A stretch of 64,000 bases of DNA from Shewanella sp. GD04112 (GTDB lineage Bacteria > Pseudomonadota > Gammaproteobacteria > Enterobacterales > Shewanellaceae): positions 372,001 through 436,000 of the forward strand of contig NZ_JAOEAL010000001.1 of assembly GCF_029835735.1 (NCBI RefSeq), in the 5' to 3' direction. Below the pieces are notes generated by a model. It saw only the letters and a program-made list of their open reading frames with translations, did not search any database and was not told where the DNA came from. The translations under genes and the position numbers were made by a program. Below, piece by piece: positions 62,101 through 64,000 of this stretch (positions within the stretch are counted from its first letter, which is position 1; each line of letters begins with the position of its first letter).

Positions 62101-64000
62101 TGGTGATAAAGTCACTGCTGGAGCTGCCGGTGTCTTGGGTGATGGCGGTGATGGCCACGGTGTTACCGTCGCCGTCTTGGTCAATCTTGGTGTCAATCAC
62201 CACATCTTGGGTAACGGTTTTGCTGTTGCCGGCCACGTCGGTGACGGTGGCGCTGACAGGGTAAATGCCGTCAGGCAGCACAGTACCGGTCAGGTCGACG
62301 CTCCAGTTACCTTGCGCATCAATCACTAAGCCGTTGGCGGTGGTGTAAACCACACCATTAATGGTGACGGCTAAGGTGCTGTTGTCACCTAAATCGACGG
62401 TACCTTTGAAAATCAGAGTGTTGTCGTTGGTGATAAAGTCACTGCTGGAGCTGCCAGTGTCTTGGGTGATGGCGGTGATGGCCACGGTGTTACCGTCACC
62501 GTCTTGGTCAATCTTGGTGTCAATCACCACATCTTGGGTAACGGTTTTGCTGTTGCCGGCCACGTCGGTGACGGTGGCGCTGACAGGGTAGGTGCCGTCA
62601 GGCAGCACAGTACCGGTCAGGTCGACGCTCCAGTTACCTTGCGCATCAATCACTAAGCCGTTGGCGGTGGTGTAAACCACACCATTGATGGTGACGGCTA
62701 AGGTGCTGTTGTCACCTAAATCGACAGTACCTTTGAAAATCAGAGTGTTGTCGTTGGTGATAAAGTCACTGCTGGAGCTGCCGGTGTCTTGGGTGATGGC
62801 GGTGATGGCCACGGTGTTACCGTCACCGTCTTGGTCAATCTTGGTGTCAATCACCACATCTTGGGTAACAGTTTTGCTGTTGCCGGCCACGTCGGTGACG
62901 GTGGCGCTGACGGGGTAAGTGCCGTCAGGCAGCACAGTACCGGTCAGGTCGACGCTCCAGTTACCTTGCGCATCAATCACTAAGCCGTTGGCGGTGGTGT
63001 AAACCACACCATTGATGGTGACGGCTAAGGTGCTGTTGTCACCTAAATCGACAGTACCTTTGAAAATCAGAGTGTTGTCGTTGGTGATAAAGTCACTGCT
63101 GGAGCTGCCGGTGTCTTGGGTGATGGCGGTGATGGCCACGGTGTTACCGTCACCGTCTTGGTCAATCTTGGTGTCGACGCTGCCGTTATCGCTGGCTTTT
63201 CCTGTGTTACCTGCAGGATCTGTGACTGAAGCATCTGCAGTGTAGCCACCTTCAGCGATAGGATTGGTCACATCAACTGCATAAGTTCCATCTGGGTTAA
63301 CCGTAGTTGTAAGAGTTTGTTGTGCTCCCGTACTGTCGGTAACAACGATAGTGATAGTACTACCTGGAGGAGCATCGGTTGTACCAGTGATAGTGGGCGT
63401 TGTATCTTGCGTGTCATCGGGTGCACTCACAGTGATCACTGGACCTGTAGTATCCAGAACTGCGGAATCACTGCCTTCTGGTGAGGTATTGCCTGCTGCA
63501 TCAGTTATGGTTGCAACGACAGTGATTGTTTCACCTTCATCAGGAGCTGGAAGCGTTAGATTAACAAATCCATTATCTATGTCTTCCTGCGTTAGGATGT
63601 AATCAACACCATTAACTGTGAGCGTATCTCCCGCATTCGCGCCAGTACCCTCCAAGCCAATAGTGACGTTTACTTCGGTTGCTCCACCAAGTTCTTCATT
63701 ACTGATGAAGCCGTCATTGTTAGTGTCTGTAGTGATAGTGACACTAGGACCGCCATTTGCAACCGGAGTGATATTAATCGTTAATGTTGCGGTTGAGCCA
63801 GTATTGGTGGTGTAAGTAATGACGGGTACTTGGCCATTCCAGAATTCGTTAGGCGTAAATGTGTAGGAGCCGTCGGCATTGATGACTAAGCTACCGCCTT
63901 CTAAAGTAACTGTGGTGCCTGCTGCAACCGTTTGACCGTTGACTGTAAAGCTGGTCACGGACAGTTCATTGTCCACATCGCTATCGTTATCTAGCACGTT
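44147..64000 (-). CDS. bpfA: giant RTX adhesin BpfA (partial, C-terminal part)
   Basis: 6,617 codons are open to the right edge without a start; the real N-terminus, including the LapG-type retention module, lies outside. Order from N to C in the window: cadherin-like domain (63740-64000) with a canonical EF-hand loop (63692-63727); Ig-like domains to 63176; nine 109-residue repeats (60233-63175); forty 106-residue repeats (47498-60217); another Ig-like and a cadherin-like domain (about 46780-47497); RTX block 1 (46445-46660); a beta-rich domain; a vWFA domain (44976-45786); RTX block 2 (44530-44942); C-terminal T1SS signal region. S. oneidensis BpfA is, from memory, about 2,800 residues, so this version is at least 2.3 times longer. 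Surface adhesin for biofilm attachment, calcium-dependent, exported by RtxB-HlyD-AggA. Confidence 0.95.
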   Translation of the reverse strand, partial: NVLDNDSDVDNELSVTSFTVNGQTVAAGTTVTLEGGSLVINADGSYTFTPNEFWNGQVPVITYTTNTGSTATLTINITPVANGGPSVTITTDTNNDGFISNEELGGATEVNVTIGLEGTGANAGDTLTVNGVDYILTQEDIDNGFVNLTLPAPDEGETITVVATITDAAGNTSPEGSDSAVLDTTGPVITVSAPDDTQDTTPTITGTTDAPPGSTITIVVTDSTGAQQTLTTTVNPDGTYAVDVTNPIAEGGYTADASVTDPAGNTGKASDNGSVDTKIDQDGDGNTVAITAITQDTGSSSSDFITNDNTLIFKGTVDLGDNSTLAVTINGVVYTTANGLVIDAQGNWSVDLTGTVLPDGTYPVSATVTDVAGNSKTVTQDVVIDTKIDQDGDGNTVAITAITQDTGSSSSDFITNDNTLIFKGTVDLGDNSTLAVTINGVVYTTANGLVIDAQGNWSVDLTGTVLPDGTYPVSATVTDVAGNSKTVTQDVVIDTKIDQDGDGNTVAITAITQDTGSSSSDFITNDNTLIFKGTVDLGDNSTLAVTINGVVYTTANGLVIDAQGNWSVDLTGTVLPDGIYPVSATVTDVAGNSKTVTQDVVIDTKIDQDGDGNTVAITAITQDTGSSSSDFITNDNTLIFKGTVDLGDNSTLAVTINGVVYTTANGLVIDAQGNWSVDLTGTVLPDGTYPVSATVTDVAGNSKTVTQDVVIDTKIDQDGDGNTVAITAITQDTGSSSSDFITNDNTLIFKGTVDLGDNSTLAVTINGVVYTTANGLVIDAQGNWSVDLTGTVLPDGIYPVSATVTDVAGNSKTVTQDVVIDTKIDQDGDGNTVAITAITQDTGSSSSDFITNDNTLIFKGTVDLGDNSTLAVTINGVVYTTANGLVIDAQGNWSVDLTGTVLPDGTYPVSATVTDVAGNSKTVTQDVVIDTKIDQDGDGNTVAITAITQDTGSSSSDFITNDNTLIFKGTVDLGDNSTLAVTINGVVYTTANGLVIDAQGNWSVDLTGTVLPDGTYPVSATVTDVAGNSKTVTQDVVIDTKIDQDGDGNTVAITAITQDTGSSSSDFITNDNTLIFKGTVDLGDNSTLAVTINGVVYTTANGLVIDAQGNWSVDLTGTVLPDGIYPVSATVTDVAGNSKTVTQDVVIDTKIDQDGDGNTVAITAITQDTGSSSSDFITNDNTLIFKGTVDLGDNSTLAVTINGVVYTTANGLVIDAQGNWSVDLTGTVLPDGIYPVSATVTDVAGNSKTVTQDVVIDTTAPSATITVDNITSDDILNAQEAAGDVTVTGTVGGDAAIGDTVTMVINGTTYTTQVIALVGGGLGFSVSVAGSDLAVDTEFTATVTGSDDAGNPFSASTTSTHTVDTSASATITVDNITSDDILNAQEAAGDVTVTGTVGGDAAIGDTVTMVINGTTYTTQVIALVGGGLGFSVSVAGSDLAVDTEFTATVTGSDDAGNPFSASTTSTHTVDTSASATITVDNITSDDILNAQEAAGDVTVTGTVGGDAAIGDTVTMVINGTTYTTQVIALVGGGLGFSVSVAGSDLAVDTEFTATVTGSDDAGNPFSASTTSTHTVDTSASATITVDNITSDDILNAQEAAGDVTVTGTVGGDAAIGDTVTMVINGTTYTTQVIALVGGGLGFSVSVAGSDLAVDTEFTATVTGSDDAGNPFSASTTSTHTVDTSASATITVDNITSDDILNAQEAAGDVTVTGTVGGDAAIGDTVTMVINGTTYTTQVIALVGGGLGFSVSVAGSDLAVDTEFTATVTGSDDAGNPFSASTTSTHTVDTSASATITVDNITSDDILNAQEAAGDVTVTGTVGGDAAIGDTVTMVINGTTYTTQVIALVGGGLGFSVSVAGSDLAVDTEFTATVTGSDDAGNPFSASTTSTHTVDTSASATITVDNITSDDILNAQEAAGDVTVTGTVGGDAAIGDTVTMVINGTTYTTQVIALVGGGLGFSVSVAGSDLAVDTEFTATVTGSDDAGNPFSASTTSTHTVDTSASATITVDNITSDDILNAQEAAGDVTVTGTVGGDAAIGDTVTMVINGTTYTTQVIALVGGGLGFSVSVAGSDLAVDTEFTATVTGSDDAGNPFSASTTSTHTVDTSASATITVDNITSDDILNAQEAAGDVTVTGTVGGDAAIGDTVTMVINGTTYTTQVIALVGGGLGFSVSVAGSDLAVDTEFTATVTGSDDAGNPFSASTTSTHTVDTSASATITVDNITSDDILNAQEAAGDVTVTGTVGGDAAIGDTVTMVINGTTYTTQVIALVGGGLGFSVSVAGSDLAVDTEFTATVTGSDDAGNPFSASTTSTHTVDTSASATITVDNITSDDILNAQEAAGDVTVTGTVGGDAAIGDTVTMVINGTTYTTQVIALVGGGLGFSVSVAGSDLAVDTEFTATVTGSDDAGNPFSASTTSTHTVDTSASATITVDNITSDDILNAQEAAGDVTVTGTVGGDAAIGDTVTMVINGTTYTTQVIALVGGGLGFSVSVAGSDLAVDTEFTATVTGSDDAGNPFSASTTSTHTVDTSASATITVDNITSDDILNAQEAAGDVTVTGTVGGDAAIGDTVTMVINGTTYTTQVIALVGGGLGFSVSVAGSDLAVDTEFTATVTGSDDAGNPFSASTTSTHTVDTSASATITVDNITSDDILNAQEAAGDVTVTGTVGGDAAIGDTVTMVINGTTYTTQVIALVGGGLGFSVSVAGSDLAVDTEFTATVTGSDDAGNPFSASTTSTHTVDTSASATITVDNITSDDILNAQEAAGDVTVTGTVGGDAAIGDTVTMVINGTTYTTQVIALVGGGLGFSVSVAGSDLAVDTEFTATVTGSDDAGNPFSASTTSTHTVDTSASATITVDNITSDDILNAQEAAGDVTVTGTVGGDAAIGDTVTMVINGTTYTTQVIALVGGGLGFSVSVAGSDLAVDTEFTATVTGSDDAGNPFSASTTSTHTVDTSASATITVDNITSDDILNAQEAAGDVTVTGTVGGDAAIGDTVTMVINGTTYTTQVIALVGGGLGFSVSVAGSDLAVDTEFTATVTGSDDAGNPFSASTTSTHTVDTSASATITVDNITSDDILNAQEAAGDVTVTGTVGGDAAIGDTVTMVINGTTYTTQVIALVGGGLGFSVSVAGSDLAVDTEFTATVTGSDDAGNPFSASTTSTHTVDTSASATITVDNITSDDILNAQEAAGDVTVTGTVGGDAAIGDTVTMVINGTTYTTQVIALVGGGLGFSVSVAGSDLAVDTEFTATVTGSDDAGNPFSASTTSTHTVDTSASATITVDNITSDDILNAQEAAGDVTVTGTVGGDAAIGDTVTMVINGTTYTTQVIALVGGGLGFSVSVAGSDLAVDTEFTATVTGSDDAGNPFSASTTSTHTVDTSASATITVDNITSDDILNAQEAAGDVTVTGTVGGDAAIGDTVTMVINGTTYTTQVIALVGGGLGFSVSVAGSDLAVDTEFTATVTGSDDAGNPFSASTTSTHTVDTSASATITVDNITSDDILNAQEAAGDVTVTGTVGGDAAIGDTVTMVINGTTYTTQVIALVGGGLGFSVSVAGSDLAVDTEFTATVTGSDDAGNPFSASTTSTHTVDTSASATITVDNITSDDILNAQEAAGDVTVTGTVGGDAAIGDTVTMVINGTTYTTQVIALVGGGLGFSVSVAGSDLAVDTEFTATVTGSDDAGNPFSASTTSTHTVDTSASATITVDNITSDDILNAQEAAGDVTVTGTVGGDAAIGDTVTMVINGTTYTTQVIALVGGGLGFSVSVAGSDLAVDTEFTATVTGSDDAGNPFSASTTSTHTVDTSASATITVDNITSDDILNAQEAAGDVTVTGTVGGDAAIGDTVTMVINGTTYTTQVIALVGGGLGFSVSVAGSDLAVDTEFTATVTGSDDAGNPFSASTTSTHTVDTSASATITVDNITSDDILNAQEAAGDVTVTGTVGGDAAIGDTVTMVINGTTYTTQVIALVGGGLGFSVSVAGSDLAVDTEFTATVTGSDDAGNPFSASTTSTHTVDTSASATITVDNITSDDILNAQEAAGDVTVTGTVGGDAAIGDTVTMVINGTTYTTQVIALVGGGLGFSVSVAGSDLAVDTEFTATVTGSDDAGNPFSASTTSTHTVDTSASATITVDNITSDDILNAQEAAGDVTVTGTVGGDAAIGDTVTMVINGTTYTTQVIALVGGGLGFSVSVAGSDLAVDTEFTATVTGSDDAGNPFSASTTSTHTVDTSASATITVDNITSDDILNAQEAAGDVTVTGTVGGDAAIGDTVTMVINGTTYTTQVIALVGGGLGFSVSVAGSDLAVDTEFTATVTGSDDAGNPFSASTTSTHTVDTSASATITVDNITSDDILNAQEAAGDVTVTGTVGGDAAIGDTVTMVINGTTYTTQVIALVGGGLGFSVSVAGSDLAVDTEFTATVTGSDDAGNPFSASTTSTHTVDTSASATITVDNITSDDILNAQEAAGDVTVTGTVGGDAAIGDTVTMVINGTTYTTQVIALVGGGLGFSVSVAGSDLAVDTEFTATVTGSDDAGNPFSASTTSTHTVDTSASATITVDNITSDDILNAQEAAGDVTVTGTVGGDAAIGDTVTMVINGTTYTTQVIALVGGGLGFSVSVAGSDLAVDTEFTATVTGSDDAGNPFSASTTSTHTVDTSASATITVDNITSDDILNAQEAAGDVTVTGTVGGDAAIGDTVTMVINGTTYTTQVIALVGGGLGFSVSVAGSDLAVDTEFTATVTGSDDAGNPFSASTTSTHTVDTSASATITVDNITSDDILNAQEAAGDVTVTGTVGGDAAIGDTVTMVINGTTYTTQVIALVGGGLGFSVSVAGSDLAVDTEFTATVTGSDDAGNPFSASTTSTHTVDTSASATITVDNITSDDILNAQEAAGDVTVTGTVGGDAAIGDTVTMVINGTTYTTQVIALVGGGLGFSVSVAGSDLAVDTEFTATVTGSDDAGNPFSASTTSTHTVDTSASATITVDNITSDDILNAQEAAGDVTVTGTVGGDAAIGDTVTMVINGTTYTTQVIALVGGGLGFSVSVAGSDLAVDTEFTATVTGSDDAGNPFSASTTSTHTVDTSASATITVDNITSDDILNAQEAAGDVTVTGTVGGDAAIGDTVTMVINGTTYTTQVIALVGGGLGFSVSVAGSDLAVDTEFTATVTGSDDAGNPFSASTTSTHTVDTSASATITVDNITSDDILNAQEAAGDVTVTGTVGGDAAIGDTVTMVINGTTYTTQVIALVGGGLGFSVSVAGSDLAVDTEFTATVTGSDDAGNPFSASTTSTHTVDTSASATITVDNITSDDILNAQEAAGDVTVTGTVGGDAAIGDTVTMVINGTTYTTQVIALVGGGLGFSVSVAGSDLAVDTEFTATVTGSDDAGNPFSASTTSTHTVDTSASATITVDNITSDDILNAQEAAGDVTVTGTVGGDAAIGDTVTMVINGTTYTTQVIALVGGGLGFSVSVAGSDLAVDTEFTATVTGSDDAGNPFSASTTSTHTVDNSAPTAPTVLIVDDANPDDGLLTQGEIDGNGAGVQLTVSIDAEDFSAGGHVNLTIVNAGVTTNVELKLVNGELQFANGNPATGYSYNATTGVISWTETRPADGALLKVEATQTDKAGNTSDKGSDQATVIYTSDDSFTKQEDQLVTGQLLTNDHSSNTSIVSFTVMYNGTLTSFNAGQTVALSIGSLLIQANGEFKFIPNQHWSGDVSTVTYTTNTGDTATLNITVQPVADKPLVDVILTANGTPLYSGFISSGITTEQFRNGDFTHQPFNTGAKQTDASSGQDTVYGSNGNDHIVSTNGGGDHLLGYAGNDVLVGGDAIQGDTINGGIGNDILVAGLGQDSLYGGEGNDIAVLMGNRADYIITKDYRYSQWDNWFNFTTIEHGQTITKALHDIEYIQFDDGIYELDKNTGELVMVQPTYVDYPVEIHASLTDRDGSELLDSIELSGLPAGTQVFYNGQLLGVADNDGKLLLDYDGPDGWTGGNLWAENALDATLTGVTIRVPGTSAGQVDLVVEAVAREKGTDLTNSATGEDTIRLDYFKGTEGEPGDQNVNFGSEHNIVVGDLDGSIVLPGQNYNIAFMVDSSGSINADTLETMKLQLAQVLETLKDSASGQQSGTVKIFLVDFDTHAKGSISVDLSDPNALDILQDALDDMSSGGGTNYEDVFTTTANWFANGDAQNNSGATNLAFFITDGKPTYYNAVPGGNPLVYDTWGSNNDRSLSQLIGSGYVFGQVYTVNGHVVIDENGNVFSVDVFNSVSRSPVGAMRPDAQGNYQYYALAGNGRDSSADTISNSQAGFALLSSLGVTVQAIGMGSNIDEDDLLPYDSDDNVQTNVDADDLADAILGDQVNAIPGADRFDGGAGDDVIFGDAIHFTGISGQGFAAIKAYVADKLGIADASDAQVHRYISEHSDEFDQSGANDKADIILGGAGNDILFGQGGNDYLDGGAGKDTLYGGNGNDTLIGGAGNDTLIGGLGDDVLRGDSGNDTFLWRYADADQGTDHIMDFNVREDKLDLSDLLQGETANTLESYLNFSLDNNGSTVIDIDANKDGVFDQHIVLDGVNLFSQYSATDNAGVINGLLGTNGNGPLIIDAAPVTPDAPQGVTSLIDPHNNNGTIIP
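44530..44942 (-). repeat. RTX calcium-binding block 2
   Basis: Multiple GGxGxDxLx nonapeptides (GGAGNDILFGQGGNDYLDGG, GGNGNDTLIGGAGNDTLIGG and others), with one separated motif GGAGDDVIFGD about 160 bases further upstream in the coding sense. They form a calcium-induced beta-roll that drives folding after secretion. The C-terminal 127 codons after the block should hold the secretion signal. Confidence 0.93.
44976..45786 (-). other. von Willebrand factor A domain in BpfA
   Basis: About 270 codons. All three MIDAS elements are visible: DSSGS (45746-45760), the Thr of GGGTNYED (about 45515-45530) and the Asp of ITDGKP (about 45420-45440). The domain should bind a divalent cation and may be the ligand-contacting tip of the adhesin. 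Confidence 0.9.
46445..46660 (-). repeat. RTX calcium-binding block 1
   Basis: Irregular RTX nonapeptides (GSNGNDHIV, GYAGNDVLVGGD, GGIGNDILVAG, GGEGNDIAVL). They lie N-terminal to the vWFA domain and separate from the C-terminal block. Confidence 0.88.
47498..60217 (-). repeat. tandem array of 40 x 318 bp (106-residue Ig-like repeats)
   Basis: Exactly 40 units fill 12,720 bases in frame (SATITVDN ... THTVDTSA). Translation in three frames is the same in every full unit, so copies are essentially identical in DNA. The one internal difference I found is in the last unit (47498-47815): a synonymous change (AAATGGG for AAAGGGG on the plus strand) near 47540, plus divergence at the array edge. 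G+C in 47821-48000 is 115 of 180 (64%), against 53 of 120 (44%) in flank 46441-46560. Confidence 0.97.
60233..63175 (-). repeat. tandem array of 9 x 327 bp (109-residue repeats)
   Basis: Nine exact-length units (DTKIDQDGDGNT ... KTVTQDVVI). Unlike the neighbouring array, units differ at a handful of sites. At one site the residue is Thr or Ile (DGTYPVS/DGIYPVS), in the N-to-C order T,T,I,T,I,T,T,I,I. The DQDGDGN segment at each unit start looks like a calcium-binding linker. A 15-base linker (DTTAP) joins it to the 318-bp array. Confidence 0.96.

Noticed and set aside
47498..63175. Regularly spaced repeats as a CRISPR-like array
   Set aside because: Units are 318 and 327 bases with no unique spacers, lie within a coding frame, and have no cas genes nearby.
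60399..63245. Short plus-strand frames (64-77 codons) repeated every 327 bases
   Set aside because: Antisense shadows of the nine-unit array.
44147..63997. GTG at 63997 as the start of the adhesin
   Set aside because: The frame continues upstream to the window edge (codon AAC at 64000-63998), and the sequence there (NVLDNDSDVDN) is the middle of a cadherin-like domain, so this is an internal Val codon.

Overview
The window looks like a chromosomal segment of a Shewanella species close to S. oneidensis. The evidence is an intact ilvY/ilvC plus ilvGMDA branched-chain amino-acid locus, recG, rep, ubiK, several GGDEF-type c-di-GMP proteins, and the bpf biofilm locus (LapD-like and LapG-like regulators, AggA-type T1SS, giant adhesin) in one run. 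Taxonomy is inferred from gene recognition and synteny as remembered, not from a search. No phage, plasmid, IS element, integrase or CRISPR array was found.

Layout. 1-2743 (-): end of an aryl-polyene-like (lipid-linked polyketide pigment) operon with a chain-length-factor-like ketosynthase, an acyltransferase, two acyl carrier proteins, a membrane protein and the first codons of a ligase. 3103-6268 (-): DUF3014 protein and recG. 6646-9505 (+): periplasmic binding protein paired with a membrane GAF-GGDEF diguanylate cyclase. 9621-12325: cysteine-cluster protein, a periplasmic solute-binding protein and a YtfL/PaeA-type CBS membrane protein. 12387-21069: ilvY (-) diverging from ilvC (+), then a 589-base gap that holds a complete transcription attenuator with an Ile/Leu/Val-rich leader peptide, then ilvG-ilvM-ilvD-ilvA. 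21209-24433 (+): class V aminotransferase and small lipoprotein, a 102-bp inverted-repeat element, then an AT-rich DUF2971 gene and a DUF3592 gene. 24536-30093: PAP2 phosphatase, CreD, small hypotheticals, a YcaQ-type DNA glycosylase and ubiK. 30309-34993: rep converging on an 879-residue GAF-GGDEF-degenerate-EAL protein. 35193-35619: tRNA cluster Arg-His-Pro-Pro.

35801-64000 (-) is the most striking region. bpfD (LapD-like c-di-GMP receptor), bpfG (LapG-like periplasmic protease), an OmpA lipoprotein, aggA (TolC), an HlyD protein and rtxB (ABC exporter) sit downstream of a giant RTX adhesin gene, bpfA. Only the C-terminal 6,617 codons of bpfA lie in the window; its start is beyond position 64000. 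It carries two exactly phased tandem arrays: 9 copies of a 327-bp (109-residue) unit at 60233-63175, with scattered variants, and 40 copies of a 318-bp (106-residue) unit at 47498-60217 that are essentially identical in DNA sequence. The C-terminal end has two RTX blocks flanking a von Willebrand factor A domain, and then a T1SS signal region.

How the parts work together. By analogy with Pseudomonas Lap, BpfD would sequester BpfG when c-di-GMP is high, leaving BpfA anchored in the AggA pore, and would release BpfG to cut BpfA when c-di-GMP falls. Two further GGDEF proteins lie in the window (7682-9505 and 32354-34993) and could feed the same second-messenger pool, but that link is inference. 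The long, homogenised stalk array suggests that adhesin length is variable and recently amplified.
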